The notes beneath the pieces are model-generated. The model was not told the DNA's origin. It did no database searches and saw nothing but the letters and a program-made list of their open reading frames with translations. The translations under genes were made by a program, and so were the position numbers. Below are positions 29,048 to 39,316 of a DNA stretch of 64,000 nt, one piece after another (positions within the stretch are counted from its first letter, which is position 1; every line of letters begins with the position of its first letter). Origin of the DNA: Pseudomonas sp. GD03944 (GTDB lineage: Bacteria; Pseudomonadota; Gammaproteobacteria; Pseudomonadales; Pseudomonadaceae); assembly GCF_029839275.1 (NCBI RefSeq), contig NZ_JAOCAH010000001.1:186001-250000 (forward strand). The letters are read 5' to 3'.

Positions 29048-32000
29048 ATGAAAAGAATGCTGATTAACGCAACTCAACCCGAAGAGTTGCGTGTTGCTCT
29101 GGTCGACGGCCAACGCCTGTACGACCTGGACATCGAATCGGGTGCCCGCGAGCAGAAAAAAGCCAACATCTACAAAGGCCGCATCACGCGCGTCGAACCC
29201 AGCCTCGAAGCCGCCTTCGTCGACTTCGGCTCCGAACGCCACGGCTTCCTCCCCCTCAAAGAAATTTCCCGCGAATACTTCAGCAAGGCTCCCGAGGGCC
29301 GCGTCAACATCAAGGACGTGCTCAAGGAAGGCCAGGAAGTCATCGTCCAGGTCGAGAAAGAAGAGCGTGGCAACAAGGGCGCAGCCCTGACCACCTTCAT
29401 CAGCCTGGCCGGCCGTTACCTGGTCCTGATGCCGAACAACCCGCGTGCCGGTGGCATCTCCCGCCGCATCGAAGGCGAAGAGCGCAACGAACTGCGTGAA
29501 GCGCTGAACGGCCTGAACGCGCCGGTCGACATGGGCCTGATCGTTCGCACCGCCGGCCTGGGTCGCTCCAGCGAAGAAATGCAGTGGGACCTCGACTACC
29601 TGCTGCAACTGTGGAGCGCCATCAAGGACGCTTCCCAGGAGCGCCCCGCTCCCTTCCTGATCTACCAGGAAAGCAACGTCATCATCCGCGCCATCCGTGA
29701 CTACCTGCGTCAGGACATCGGCGAAGTACTGGTCGACAGCGTCGAAGCCCAGGAAGAAGCCCTGAGCTTCATCCGCCAGGTCATGCCGCAGTACGCCAGC
29801 AAGATCAAGCTGTACGAAGACAGCGTTCCGCTCTTCAACCGCTTCCAGATCGAAAGCCAGATCGAAACCGCCTTCCAGCGCGAAGTGAAACTGCCGTCCG
29901 GTGGTTCCATCTTCATCGACCCGACCGAAGCGCTGGTGTCCATCGACATCAACTCGGCCCGTGCGACCAAAGGCAGCGACATCGAGGAAACTGCCCTGCA
30001 GACCAACCTCGAAGCAGCCGAAGAGATCGCCCGCCAGCTGCGCCTGCGCGACATCGGCGGCCTGATCGTCATCGACTTCATCGACATGACGCCTGCCAAG
30101 AACCAGCGCGCCGTGGAAGAAAAAGTCCGCGAATGCCTGGAAGCCGACCGTGCCCGCGTACAGGTCGGCCGCATTTCACGCTTCGGCCTGCTGGAAATGT
30201 CCCGTCAGCGCCTGCGTCCTTCCCTGGGCGAGAGCAGCGGCATCGTCTGCCCGCGCTGCAACGGTCAAGGCATCATCCGTGACGTCGAATCCCTGTCGCT
30301 GGCCATCCTGCGCCTGATCGAAGAAGAAGCCCTGAAGGACCGCACCGCCGAAGTGCGTGCCCAGGTGCCAATCCCGGTCGCCGCCTTCCTGCTCAACGAG
30401 AAGCGCAACTCGATCACCAAGATCGAACTGCGCACCCGTGCGCGCATCGTGATCCTGCCGAACGATCACCTGGAAACGCCGCACTTCGAAGTGCAGCGCC
30501 TGCGTGACGATAGCCCGGAAGCCCAGACGTCGCAGTCCAGCTACGAAATGGCCACCGCCGAGGTGGAAGAAGAGAAGCAGGCCAGCGCCACCCGCACCCT
30601 GGTTCGCCAGGAAGCAGCCATCAAGGCGGCCCCGCCTCGTCCTGCCCCGACCCCCGAAGCCCCTGCCGCACCGGTCGCCAGCACCGAGCCAAGCCTGTTC
30701 AAGGGCCTGGTCAAATCGCTGGTCAGCCTGTTCGCCAGCAAGGAAGAAGAAAAGCCGGTCGTCATCGAGAAGAAGAGCGAGCGCCAACCGCGCAGCGGTG
30801 ATGAGCGCCGTAACGGTCGCCAGCAGAACCGCAACCGTGGCGGTCGTCGCGATGAAGAACGCAAACCTCGCGAAGAGCGTGCACCGCGTGAAGAACGCGC
30901 CCCACGCGAAGAGCGCCAGCCTCGTGCCCCGCGTGAAGAGCGCCAGCCTCGCGAAGGCGTCGAAGTGCGCGAGCCGCAGGAAGTCCGTCAGTCCCGTCCG
31001 CCGCGCGAGCCGCGTGAAGGCCAGGAAAACCGCCGCGAGCGTCGTCCGCGTGACGAGCAGCGCCCACCACGCGAACTGCGCGCCCCGCTGGATGCTCCAG
31101 AGGCCGTAGAAGGCGAAGAAGCCGTTGCCGAGCGCCCGCAGCGCGAGCCGCGTCAGCCTCGCCAGCCGCGTGAAGAGCGTCAACCACGTGCAGAACGCGC
31201 CGCAGCCGCCGCGGATGAAGAAGTACTGAACAGCGAAGAGCAGGTGCAGGATGACGAGCAGGACGGCGCCGAAGGCGGCGATCGCCCACGCCGTCGCTCC
31301 CGTGGCCAGCGCCGTCGCAGCAACCGCCGCGAACGTCAGCGTGATGCCAACGGCAACCTGATCGAAGGTGCTGAAGAAACCGCTGAGGAAGCTTCGGTTG
31401 AGCCGACCGCAGCCGTTGCCGCCGCGACTGCAGCGGTGGTCGCCGTTGAAGCCAGCAGCGAAGCAGCGCCTGAGCAGGCACCGGTGCAAACCGAGGCCGT
31501 AGCAGTAGCCGAAACCGCCCTGCCCCTGGCTGCCGACGACACCACACCGGTTGTCGAAGCGGTCAGCGAGCCGGTCGTCGACGTCGTTGCCCCTGCGCCG
31601 CAGGCCGCACCGATCGCCGAGCAGGCTGCACCGGAAGTCGAAGTGGCAGTGGTCCCGGAAGTGGTTGCAGAGCCTGTCGCCGAACCGCAGGTCGAAGCCG
31701 TTGTTGAAACCCCGGTCGTCGAGCCAGCACCTGAGGCAGCCCCGGCTGTCGAAGCGCCGGCGGTCCTGACCGAAAACGGCCGTGCTCCGAACGACCCACG
31801 CGAAGTACGTCGTCGCAAGCGCGAAGAAGAGCGCCTGGCTCGCGAAGCGGCAGAAGCACAAGCAGCCGCTCCGGTGGCCGCTGTCGAGGCTGAGCCGGTG
31901 ACAGAGGCAGCGCCTGTGGCCGAAGTCGTCAGCGAACCCGAAGTGCCAGCAGTGACCGAAGCGCCAACCAGCGCCCCGGACGAAGTGGTGACTCAGGACG

Positions 32001-32062
32001 AGGTCGTCACCTCGGAAGCGGAGCAGAAGAAAGACGAAGACGCGGCCAAGCCGCTCGTCTGA
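29048..32062 (+). CDS. rne: Ribonuclease E
   Basis: The 1004-residue endonuclease matures rRNA and tRNA and starts mRNA decay. The catalytic half has the S1 domain (about 35-125), metal-binding Asp300 ([15 protein letters not shown]) and Asp343 ([11 protein letters not shown]), and the Zn-link cysteines 401 and 404 (CPRCNGQG). The second half is disordered: repeated Arg/Glu units ([12 protein letters not shown]) at about 610-740 for RNA or helicase binding, then an Ala/Val/Glu/Pro-rich tail. The start [10 protein letters not shown] (29048) is chosen over a frame 15 codons longer. Confidence 0.97.
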   Translation: MKRMLINATQPEELRVALVDGQRLYDLDIESGAREQKKANIYKGRITRVEPSLEAAFVDFGSERHGFLPLKEISREYFSKAPEGRVNIKDVLKEGQEVIVQVEKEERGNKGAALTTFISLAGRYLVLMPNNPRAGGISRRIEGEERNELREALNGLNAPVDMGLIVRTAGLGRSSEEMQWDLDYLLQLWSAIKDASQERPAPFLIYQESNVIIRAIRDYLRQDIGEVLVDSVEAQEEALSFIRQVMPQYASKIKLYEDSVPLFNRFQIESQIETAFQREVKLPSGGSIFIDPTEALVSIDINSARATKGSDIEETALQTNLEAAEEIARQLRLRDIGGLIVIDFIDMTPAKNQRAVEEKVRECLEADRARVQVGRISRFGLLEMSRQRLRPSLGESSGIVCPRCNGQGIIRDVESLSLAILRLIEEEALKDRTAEVRAQVPIPVAAFLLNEKRNSITKIELRTRARIVILPNDHLETPHFEVQRLRDDSPEAQTSQSSYEMATAEVEEEKQASATRTLVRQEAAIKAAPPRPAPTPEAPAAPVASTEPSLFKGLVKSLVSLFASKEEEKPVVIEKKSERQPRSGDERRNGRQQNRNRGGRRDEERKPREERAPREERAPREERQPRAPREERQPREGVEVREPQEVRQSRPPREPREGQENRRERRPRDEQRPPRELRAPLDAPEAVEGEEAVAERPQREPRQPRQPREERQPRAERAAAAADEEVLNSEEQVQDDEQDGAEGGDRPRRRSRGQRRRSNRRERQRDANGNLIEGAEETAEEASVEPTAAVAAATAAVVAVEASSEAAPEQAPVQTEAVAVAETALPLAADDTTPVVEAVSEPVVDVVAPAPQAAPIAEQAAPEVEVAVVPEVVAEPVAEPQVEAVVETPVVEPAPEAAPAVEAPAVLTENGRAPNDPREVRRRKREEERLAREAAEAQAAAPVAAVEAEPVTEAAPVAEVVSEPEVPAVTEAPTSAPDEVVTQDEVVTSEAEQKKDEDAAKPLV

Positions 32063-32078
32063 CGCTGACCCGTCATGA

Positions 32079-32110
32079 AAAAAGGGGATGCCATCTGGCA
32101 TCCCCTTTTT
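32079..32110 (+). terminator. Terminator of rne
   Basis: AAAAAGGGGATGCCA (32079-32093) and TGGCATCCCCTTTTT (32096-32110) form a perfect 15-bp stem. Confidence 0.93.
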
Positions 32111-32191
32111 CTTTGCCTGCCATTTTGTCTGACGCGGCCTCCACCTCCCCGTCCCGCGCTTGGAAGGCGGGTCCCACAGGTCTCCCCATGC

Positions 32192-32222
32192 AAAAACGCC
32201 CGATGCACAGGCATCGGGCGTT
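32192..32222 (-). terminator. Terminator of murB
   Basis: AACGCCCGATGC (32195-32206) and GCATCGGGCGTT (32211-32222) with five A at the minus-strand 3' side. It ends the lpxK-kdsB-ptpA-murB transcript. Confidence 0.88.
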
Positions 32223-32252
32223 CAGGTTCAGCCAGACCGGCAGCGCGTCGCG

Positions 32253-33272
32253 TTACAAGACGTTGGGCTCGATCTCCAGCGCCACGCCAAAACGCTGCGC
32301 GATATCGGCCTGGATGCGCTGTGCGAGCGCCAACAGCTGCTGCCCACTGGCCTGGCCGTAATTCACCAGCACCAGGGCCTGCAAGCGATGCACGCCGGCA
32401 TCCCCTTCGCGAAAGCCTTTCCACCCCGCCCGCTCGATCAGCCAGCCGGCAGCCAGTTTCACCTGGCCATCGGCCTGCGGATACGCCACCAGATCGGCGT
32501 GCTCCACACGCAAGGCCGCCGCCTGCTCGGCCGGCACCAGGGGATTCTTGAAAAAGCTTCCGGCGTTACCCAGCACCGCCGGATCCGGCAGTTTTTCGCT
32601 GCGGATGGCGCAGATGGCCCGGCTGACATCCAGCGCCGTCGGCGGCTCGCTGCCCTGCTCCTGCAGGCGCTGACGCACAGGGCCGTAGTCCAGGTGCAAG
32701 GGGGCGCTGCGCCGCAAGGCAAAACGCACCCGCAGAATCACCCAACGATCCAGCTCCTGCTTGAACAGGCTGTCACGGTAAGCGAAAGCGCAGTCGTCAC
32801 GGGCGAATTCACGCAGGGCACCGCTGCGGCGATCCAGCGCGGTCAGGCCGTCAAAGCAGTCCTTGAGCTCCACGCCATAGGCACCGATATTCTGCACAGG
32901 GGCCGCGCCGACGGTACCGGGAATCAGGCTGAGGTTTTCCAGGCCAACGAGCCCCTGCTGCAGGGTCCATTGCACGAAGGGATGCCAGGGCTCACCGGCC
33001 TCGGCCTCGATCACGGCACAGTCGCCATCATCGCTCAGCACGCGAATACCGCGAGCGGCCAGGCGCAGCACCAGTGACTCGACATCCGCCGTCAGCAGCA
33101 GGTTGCTGCCTCCGCCCAGCAAGGTGACCGGCAGATCCCGCTCGGCCGCGTAAGCCAGGGATTGGCGCACCTGCTCGTCGTCGTGCGCCTCGACGAACCA
33201 GCGAGCGGCGACATCGACACCGAAGCTGTTGTAGGCCTTGAGCGAAACGCCCTCCCGCACCTGGATCGTCAT
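32253..33272 (-). CDS. murB: UDP-N-acetylenolpyruvoylglucosamine reductase
   Basis: The 339-residue type I MurB reduces the enolpyruvyl group to give UDP-MurNAc. FAD motifs are LGGGSNLLLT and PGTVGAAPVQNIGAYG. The catalytic Ser is in NAGSFFKNPLV and the late acid in QALVLVNYG context. It overlaps the ptpA stop by 4 bases. Confidence 0.97.
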   Translation of the reverse strand: MTIQVREGVSLKAYNSFGVDVAARWFVEAHDDEQVRQSLAYAAERDLPVTLLGGGSNLLLTADVESLVLRLAARGIRVLSDDGDCAVIEAEAGEPWHPFVQWTLQQGLVGLENLSLIPGTVGAAPVQNIGAYGVELKDCFDGLTALDRRSGALREFARDDCAFAYRDSLFKQELDRWVILRVRFALRRSAPLHLDYGPVRQRLQEQGSEPPTALDVSRAICAIRSEKLPDPAVLGNAGSFFKNPLVPAEQAAALRVEHADLVAYPQADGQVKLAAGWLIERAGWKGFREGDAGVHRLQALVLVNYGQASGQQLLALAQRIQADIAQRFGVALEIEPNVL

Positions 33273-33733
33273 AGCCGCCCCTTGAGTTCGGCCAGCAGGC
33301 CGTCACAGGCCTGCTCGATCAGGTCCAGCACGTGCTCGAAACCTTCCTCACCGCCGTAATAGGGATCAGGCACATCGTCGAGCGCCAACTGGTAGCGCCG
33401 CAGGAACAGATCCAGTTCCCCCAGACTGTCCACCGGACGCAACGCCCCCAGGTGCAGCAGGTTGCTGTTGTCCATGGCCAGGACGAGGTCGTAGCGGGCG
33501 AAGTCTTCGGCCGTCACCTGGCGTGCGCGCAAGGCGGACAGGTCGTAGCCCCGGCGCTGGGCAGCCAGGCGCGTGCGGGTATCCGGCGCCTTGCCGACAT
33601 GCCAGTCGCCGGTACCCGCCGAGTCCACCTCGATCAGGTCGGCGAGGCCCGCCTGCTGCAGCTTGTGGCGAAACACGCCCTCGGCAGTGGGCGAGCGGCA
33701 GATGTTGCCCAGGCAAACGAACAGAACCTTCAT
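33269..33733 (-). CDS. Low-molecular-weight protein tyrosine phosphatase
   Basis: The 154-residue phosphatase has the P-loop VCLGNICRSPTAEG (CX5R) at the N-terminus and the general acid in DVPDPYYGG. The start [10 protein letters not shown] at 33733 overlaps the kdsB stop. It corresponds to PA2978 (ptpA/yfkJ-like). The substrates are unknown; elsewhere such enzymes regulate polysaccharide tyrosine kinases, none of which is encoded here. Confidence 0.94.
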   Translation of the reverse strand: MKVLFVCLGNICRSPTAEGVFRHKLQQAGLADLIEVDSAGTGDWHVGKAPDTRTRLAAQRRGYDLSALRARQVTAEDFARYDLVLAMDNSNLLHLGALRPVDSLGELDLFLRRYQLALDDVPDPYYGGEEGFEHVLDLIEQACDGLLAELKGRL

Positions 33734-34497
33734 CAGGCCCCCAGCAGGCGACGCACCCGCTCCAGGTCTTCCGGCGTATCGACACCGGCAGGCGGCGCTT
33801 CGAGCGCGTCCGCCACATGGATACGCACGCCATTCCACAGCGCGCGCAATTGCTCCAGGCATTCGGTGTTTTCCAGCCAGCACGGGCCCCAGGCAACGAA
33901 GTCATGGAGAAAGCCCGCCCGGTAGGCGTAGATGCCGATATGGCGGCGATAGGGCACGCCGTCTGGCAGCGTGTCGCGGCTGACGGCGAACGCATCGCGG
34001 GCCCAGGCCAGCGGGGCGCGGCTGAAGGTCAGGGCCAGGCCGGACTTGTCCGCCACTACCTTGACCACGTTGGGATTGAACAGCGCCGTCACGTCTTCGA
34101 TCGGCTCGGCGAGCGTGGCGATATCGGCCTGGGGATTGGCGGCCAGGTTGGCAGCCACCTGGTCAATGATCGATGCCGGGATCAGCGGCTCATCGCCCTG
34201 CACGTTGACCACGATCGCATCCGCCGGCAGGCCGAGGGCAGCCGCGACCTCCGCCAGGCGGTCAGTGCCGGAGTTATGGTCGACGCGGGTCAGCAGCACA
34301 TCGGCGCCGAAGGCCTGGCAGGCCTCGACGATCCGCGCATCGTCCGTGGCCACCACCACCCGCTGGGCGCTGCTCTTGCGGGCCTGCTCCCAGACGTGCT
34401 GGATCATCGGTTTGCCGGCGATGTCCTGCAGCGGCTTGCCGGGCAAGCGGCTGGAGGCGAAGCGCGCCGGGATCACAACGGTAAAAGCGTGGGTCAT
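33733..34497 (-). CDS. kdsB: 3-deoxy-manno-octulosonate cytidylyltransferase
   Basis: The 254-residue enzyme activates KDO as CMP-KDO for lipopolysaccharide core synthesis. It has the nucleotide-binding start [26 protein letters not shown] and [13 protein letters not shown]. It follows the Trm112-like gene directly (no gap) and overlaps ptpA by one base. Confidence 0.97.
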   Translation of the reverse strand: MTHAFTVVIPARFASSRLPGKPLQDIAGKPMIQHVWEQARKSSAQRVVVATDDARIVEACQAFGADVLLTRVDHNSGTDRLAEVAAALGLPADAIVVNVQGDEPLIPASIIDQVAANLAANPQADIATLAEPIEDVTALFNPNVVKVVADKSGLALTFSRAPLAWARDAFAVSRDTLPDGVPYRRHIGIYAYRAGFLHDFVAWGPCWLENTECLEQLRALWNGVRIHVADALEAPPAGVDTPEDLERVRRLLGA

Positions 34498-34683
34498 TTA
34501 CTTGTCCAGGCGCTCGTCGACATTGAGGGTGCGGGCTTCGCTTTCCAGCATCACCGGAATCCCATCGCGCACGGGAAAGGCCAGGGCGTCGGCCTTGCAG
34601 ACCAGTTCGGATTTGTCGGCGGCGAGCTTGAGCGGGCCCTTGCACAGCGGGCAGGCCAGAATGTCGAGTAGTTTCGGGTCCAT
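34498..34683 (-). CDS. Trm112-family small protein
   Basis: The 61-residue protein begins [18 protein letters not shown] and has one CxxC pair plus a third cysteine ([10 protein letters not shown]), less than a full zinc ribbon. YcaR-like proteins are found between lpxK and kdsB in many gammaproteobacteria; function is unsettled. The start is ATG 34683 after AAGGATC. Confidence 0.9.
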   Translation of the reverse strand: MDPKLLDILACPLCKGPLKLAADKSELVCKADALAFPVRDGIPVMLESEARTLNVDERLDK

Positions 34684-34732
34684 GGGAGATCCTTGGTAGA
34701 AAGCAGGAGCACGGGCGCTGGGCGCCGCAGCA

Positions 34733-35737
34733 CTAGCGGGCGGTTGGCAGCAAACCGGCCAGGCGCTCGTCGAACCAGGCGACGAACGCCGGGGAAGGCT
34801 CGGCATCCACGGCCAGGTACCACCAGTCGTCACCGGCGAATGCCCGGCATTTCACCGCGTCCTTTTCCGTCATCAGCAACGGCAGCGACGGGCTGAAAGA
34901 CAGCAGCTCGGCGCTGTAGTGCGCGTGGTCGGCGAAGGCGTGCGGAACAGGCTGCCAGTGTAGCGCCTCGAGCGTGGCGAAGAAACGCTGGGGGTTGCCG
35001 ATGCCGGCCACCGCATGCATGCGCTGACCGGGCGGAAAGTGGTCCAGCGGCCGACGTTCGCCGCTGCGCAGGTTGACCAGCTCGCGGGGGCGCAAACCGA
35101 AACCGTAGCCCTGCGCCGGATCACCGAGCGCGCCGTTGTACAGCAGCGCGTCAGCCTGCTGCAGGCGCTCCACCGGCTCACGCAGCGGCCCGGCGGGCAG
35201 GCAACGTTCGTTGCCCAGGCCCCGAGCCGCGTCGATCAGCACCAGCTCCAGGTCACGAGCCAGGCGGTAATGCTGCAGGCCGTCATCGCTGAGGATCAGG
35301 TCGAGCGCTTCCTCGGCCAGCAAGGCCCGCACGGCGCGGCCGCGGTCGGGGTCGATCACCAGTGGCACGCCGCTGCGCTGCACGATCAGCAGGGGCTCGT
35401 CCCCCGCCTCGCTCGCTGCCTGATCGGCACGTACGCGCCAGGGCAATTGCGGCGGCTTGGCGCCGTAGCCGCGGCTGACCACGCCAACCCGAAGGCCACG
35501 CTGACGGCAGTATTCGATCAACCAGAGAATGAGGGGGGTCTTGCCGGTCCCGCCGACGGTGATGTTACCCACCACCACCACAGGCACCGGTGCACGGTAG
35601 ATCTCGCCTTCACCCGCCAGGAACCGCGCACGGCGGCGTTGCGCCACCGTGCGGTACAGCCATTCCAGCGGTCGCAACAGCCCCAGGGCCGGGTGCCCGG
35701 TGTACCAGGCCGCGACCAGGCGCTCGCCCAGGCTCAT
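34733..35737 (-). CDS. lpxK: Tetraacyldisaccharide 4'-kinase
   Basis: The 334-residue inner-membrane enzyme phosphorylates the lipid A precursor. The P-loop is [11 protein letters not shown] and the catalytic area has [18 protein letters not shown]. One N-terminal membrane-associated helix precedes it. It begins 13 bp after exbD and belongs to exbB-exbD-lpxK-(trm112)-kdsB-ptpA-murB. Confidence 0.97.
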   Translation of the reverse strand: MSLGERLVAAWYTGHPALGLLRPLEWLYRTVAQRRRARFLAGEGEIYRAPVPVVVVGNITVGGTGKTPLILWLIEYCRQRGLRVGVVSRGYGAKPPQLPWRVRADQAASEAGDEPLLIVQRSGVPLVIDPDRGRAVRALLAEEALDLILSDDGLQHYRLARDLELVLIDAARGLGNERCLPAGPLREPVERLQQADALLYNGALGDPAQGYGFGLRPRELVNLRSGERRPLDHFPPGQRMHAVAGIGNPQRFFATLEALHWQPVPHAFADHAHYSAELLSFSPSLPLLMTEKDAVKCRAFAGDDWWYLAVDAEPSPAFVAWFDERLAGLLPTAR

Positions 35738-35750
35738 CGGTGCAAGCCCC

Positions 35751-36179
35751 TCAAGGCGCGGCCTGCGCCTCGACGGTGGTGATGCGCAGGTGTGCGAAGC
35801 CCAGCTTGCCGGCCGCGTCCATGGCGGTCACCACCGCCTGGTGCGGCGTCTTGGCGTCGGCGCTGATGGTCAGCGGCAGGCTGTTGTCGCCACCGGACTC
35901 TTTCTGCAGGGCTGCGATCAGGCTGTCCAGGTTGCTGTTCAGCAGTTTCTGGCCATTGAGCGCATAGCTGCCATCGGCGGCGATCAGCACTTCCAGCTGC
36001 GTCAGTTCGGTCTGCTCCGGCGGCGTGCCAGTGGCCGCCTCCGGCAGGTCGACCTGCATGCGGGTTTCCCGCGTGAAGGTAGTGGTTACCACGAAGAACA
36101 GCAGCAGGATGAACACCACGTCGATCAGCGAAGCGAGGTTGATCTCGACATTTTCGCGACGTCCACGTTTGAACTTCAC
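35751..36179 (-). CDS. exbD: ExbD/TolR-family biopolymer transport protein
   Basis: The 142-residue protein has one membrane segment (about 15-35) with the key Asp in [13 protein letters not shown], then a periplasmic domain. With the preceding ExbB-like protein it forms a proton-driven motor. It overlaps exbB by 4 bases. Next to lpxK and comEC rather than tonB, its energised partner is not evident. Confidence 0.92.
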   Translation of the reverse strand: MKFKRGRRENVEINLASLIDVVFILLLFFVVTTTFTRETRMQVDLPEAATGTPPEQTELTQLEVLIAADGSYALNGQKLLNSNLDSLIAALQKESGGDNSLPLTISADAKTPHQAVVTAMDAAGKLGFAHLRITTVEAQAAP

Positions 36180-36832
36180 GCCTTCTTGCTCCCCTTGGCC
36201 GGCTGGGCATCATCGACCAGGTCGACCTCGCGCTCGCCCTGCACCATCTCGACCAGCTTGATTGCTTCCTGCTCCATACCCACCACCAGCTCGTCGATAC
36301 GGCGCAGCAGGAAACGGTGGAAGAACAACGCGGGAATCGCCACGATCAGGCCCGAAGCGGTGGTGATCAGGGCCTTGGCGATACCGCCGGCGAGCAGCCC
36401 CGGGTTGGCCATGCTGCCGCCCATGAACGAGCTGAAGATGTCGATCATCGCAATCACCGTACCCAGCAGGCCGAGCAGCGGCGCGATACCGGCGATGGTA
36501 CCCAGGGCGTTGAGGTAGCGTTCCATCTCGTGCACGACACGGGCGGCGGCTTCCTGGATACACTCCTTCATCACCTCGCGGCCATGCTTGGAGTTCACCA
36601 GACCGGCGGCCAGGATCTCGCCCAGTGGTGAATGGGCACGCAGTTCCTTGAGCTTCTGATTATTGAGTTGCTTGTCCTTGATCCAGCGCCAGACCTGGGC
36701 CAGCAGGTTGGCCGGGGTCACACGGCTCGGACGCAGGGTCCAGAGGCGCTCGACGATGATGCCGAGGGCGGCGATTGAACACAGAATGATCGGCAGCATT
36801 ACCCAGCCGCCAGCTTTGACCAGTTCCCACAC
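36176..36832 (-). CDS. exbB: ExbB/TolQ/MotA-family proton channel
   Basis: The 218-residue protein has three membrane segments (about 10-30, 115-140, 155-180) and the family motif GTVIAMIDIFSSF. The GTG at 36832 (VWELVKAGGW) is chosen because AAGGGGA stands before it; the upstream 18 codons are not typical. It corresponds to PA2983. It is divergent in neither direction: comEC lies upstream on the same strand's far side (73-bp gap). Confidence 0.9.
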   Translation of the reverse strand: MWELVKAGGWVMLPIILCSIAALGIIVERLWTLRPSRVTPANLLAQVWRWIKDKQLNNQKLKELRAHSPLGEILAAGLVNSKHGREVMKECIQEAAARVVHEMERYLNALGTIAGIAPLLGLLGTVIAMIDIFSSFMGGSMANPGLLAGGIAKALITTASGLIVAIPALFFHRFLLRRIDELVVGMEQEAIKLVEMVQGEREVDLVDDAQPAKGSKKA

Positions 36833-36904
36833 GGTGGCAAATCCCCTTCGCAAAAGTGGCGCCACTCTAGCATAGGGTGGGTGCAACGCCGACCGTCACC
36901 GTTC

Positions 36905-39130
36905 TCATTTTTCCCGCCAAAAGCGGCGCTGTTCACGGAACCACCGTCCGCTTTCCCAGGCACCCAGGTTTACCCGCACAGCCCCCAGTATCGCGGTGTC
37001 GTACAGGCGCGCGGAAACGGCCTCGTAACGTGCCACCACCTGCGGCGCCGGATGGCCAAAGGCATTGTGCCGGCTGCGGGAGATCAGGGCCGCCCGGGGC
37101 GCCACCGCCTGCAGGAACGGCGCCGAGGACGACGTGCGACTGCCATGGTGCGGCGCCAGCAGCCACTCGGCGCGCACCGGCAAACCGCTTTCGACCAGGG
37201 CCCGTTCGGCATGGCGGTCGATATCGCCGGTCAGCAGCAGGCGCTCGCCGTTGGCATCGACCAGCAACACACAGGAGGCTTGGTTGCCGTCCCGGGCAGC
37301 ATTCCACTGCCAGGTGCTGAAGCGTACGTCGTCCCATTGCCACTGGTGACCGGACCGGCAGCCCCGGGCGTCCAGCGTACCGGGCAAGGCATGGGCCTCC
37401 CCGCTCCAGACCTCGGCCACCGGCATCCCGCGCACGATTGCCTCGGCACCGCCCGCGTGGTCATTGTCGGCATGGCTGATCAGCATCAGGTCCAGTGCAC
37501 CGACGCCCAGGGCGCGCACGGACGGCAGCACCACGCGCTCGCCCATGTCGAAATCGCCGAACCGCGCACCGGCGTCATAGAGCAACGCATGACGGTGCGT
37601 GCGCAGCACCACGGCCAGCCCCTGCCCCACATCCAGTACCGTGACCTCGGCCTGCCCGACGGGTGGCCGCTGCGGCGGCAGGTACAGCAGTGGCAACAGG
37701 AAGACCCAGCCCAGGCTGCGCAGCGGCACTCCCGACGGCAACAGCAACAGCAGTGCCCCGGCGCCGATCGACAGCCAGGCCCACAAGGGCAGCGCGGCCG
37801 GCAGCCAGGCGGCCAGCCAGGTGGCGATGACCGCGAGCAACAGAAACAGCCACTCCAGCAACAGCCCCGCCAGCCATAACAGGCCTGCACCGACCCAGGG
37901 CACCGGCAGCAGCATCACCCCGAGCAAGGCGATGGGCACCACCAGGATGCCCACCCACGGCACGGCGATCAGGTTGGCCAACGGGCCACTCATGCTCACC
38001 GGAAGCCCAAGGGCCAGCATGAACGGCAACAGGCCGACCGCCATCGCCCATTGCGCTCGCCCCAGCGACCGCCACCAGGGCCACACGCCCAGGCGACCAC
38101 CGAAGATCAGCACCAGCAGGGCCACCGAACCGAAGGACAGCCAGAACCCGGGCTGCAGGCTTGCCAGGGGTTCCAGGACCAGCACGAAGGCCATGGCCAG
38201 CATGAACGGCAGCCACACCCCCAGATGCAGGAAGCGCCAGCGCCACAGCAGGACCATGCCGACCATCACGCAAGCCCGCCGTACCGGCACCTCGAAGCCG
38301 GCCAGGAAGCCATAGCCCAGCGCCCCGCTGAAGGCCACCGCGCAGGCCCAGGGCAGCCAGGGCAAGGCCCGCGGCCACCACCCGAGGCGCGCCAGCCCGG
38401 CGATCAGGCCATAGATCAGACCGGCCACCAGGCTGATGTGCTGCCCGGAAATGACCAGCAGGTGCACCGTCCCGGTGTCCTGCAGCACCCGCCAGTCGGC
38501 CACCGACAACCCCGAGCCATCGCCCAGCACCAGCGCCGCGATCGCCCCTTCACGGCCGTGGGCGGGCGTCGCCAGCACCTGCTGCCGCAGGGCATCGCGC
38601 CAGGCGCCGCCGCCCCGCGCCTCGTGAAGGCGCTCGCCACTTTTCACCGTACCGGTTGCACCGAGCCGACGCGCCAGTAGCCAGGCCTCGTAATCGAACG
38701 ACTGGGGATTGACCAGGCCATGGGGGCGCTTCAAGCGCACGACCAGCCGCCAGGTCTCGCCACCCCGTAGCGACGGCCCGCCGTACCAAGTCAGGCGCAG
38801 GGTATTGGGCAGGCTGGCGCGCCGCGATGTCGCGCCCTCCAGTTGAAAACGAACCAGCCCGTCGCGGGTATCCGGCAACCCCACCACCGTGCCCTGCACC
38901 CAGAGCGTGCGCCCGTCCAGCGCCGGAGCCAGGCGGTCATCCAGGGCCGACTGGGCGGAGAAAGAGGCCCAGGTCAGGCCAAACAGAAACAGGGCCAGCG
39001 GGTAGACACGAAACGGCAGCAGCATCAGCCCGAGCACCGGCATCAGCCACAGCACCCAGGCCGGCGGCAACGCCGGCAGGAAACGCAGCAGGAGCAGGCC
39101 TGCCACGAACGCGAACATCCCTGTACGCAT
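36905..39130 (-). CDS. DNA internalization competence protein ComEC/Rec2
   Basis: The 741-residue inner-membrane protein has an N-terminal DUF4131 region with membrane helices, a central competence domain with many helices (about 210-480), and a C-terminal metallo-beta-lactamase domain with ISHADNDHAGGAEAI and APHHGSRTSSS. It forms the pore for single-stranded DNA uptake and may degrade the other strand. Length and domains are complete. It ends 72 bp before exbB. Confidence 0.94.
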   Translation of the reverse strand: MRTGMFAFVAGLLLLRFLPALPPAWVLWLMPVLGLMLLPFRVYPLALFLFGLTWASFSAQSALDDRLAPALDGRTLWVQGTVVGLPDTRDGLVRFQLEGATSRRASLPNTLRLTWYGGPSLRGGETWRLVVRLKRPHGLVNPQSFDYEAWLLARRLGATGTVKSGERLHEARGGGAWRDALRQQVLATPAHGREGAIAALVLGDGSGLSVADWRVLQDTGTVHLLVISGQHISLVAGLIYGLIAGLARLGWWPRALPWLPWACAVAFSGALGYGFLAGFEVPVRRACVMVGMVLLWRWRFLHLGVWLPFMLAMAFVLVLEPLASLQPGFWLSFGSVALLVLIFGGRLGVWPWWRSLGRAQWAMAVGLLPFMLALGLPVSMSGPLANLIAVPWVGILVVPIALLGVMLLPVPWVGAGLLWLAGLLLEWLFLLLAVIATWLAAWLPAALPLWAWLSIGAGALLLLLPSGVPLRSLGWVFLLPLLYLPPQRPPVGQAEVTVLDVGQGLAVVLRTHRHALLYDAGARFGDFDMGERVVLPSVRALGVGALDLMLISHADNDHAGGAEAIVRGMPVAEVWSGEAHALPGTLDARGCRSGHQWQWDDVRFSTWQWNAARDGNQASCVLLVDANGERLLLTGDIDRHAERALVESGLPVRAEWLLAPHHGSRTSSSAPFLQAVAPRAALISRSRHNAFGHPAPQVVARYEAVSARLYDTAILGAVRVNLGAWESGRWFREQRRFWREK

Positions 39131-39270
39131 GTCATGCTCCCGGCTCCCGTCCCTGGGAGCCCGTCGAGATAGCGAAACGCCGATGGTATCGGCAGCGCCC
39201 GTTCACCCTAAGCGCAACCGATGGCGCAGCGCAAACGGGAACGCGACGGGGTGCGCGTCCCGCTGAAACG

Positions 39271-39298
39271 AAAAAGCCGCTACGGGGTAGCGGCTTTT
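39271..39298 (-). terminator. Terminator after lolE
   Basis: AAAAGCCGCTAC (39272-39283) and GTAGCGGCTTTT (39287-39298). It lies 19 bp beyond the stop of the last lol gene. The rest of the gap to comEC (39131-39316) shows no gene. Confidence 0.87.
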
Positions 39299-39316
39299 GT
39301 GGTCGTCATGCGCCCA

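Noticed and set aside
30860..31200. Tandem repeat resembling a CRISPR array
   Set aside because: The repeats are short, imperfect and in frame with the RNase E reading frame, with no unique spacers and no cas genes.
30176..32101. 641-codon minus-strand frame opposite rne
   Set aside because: Reflects the repeated Arg/Glu codons of RNase E; no recognised domain.
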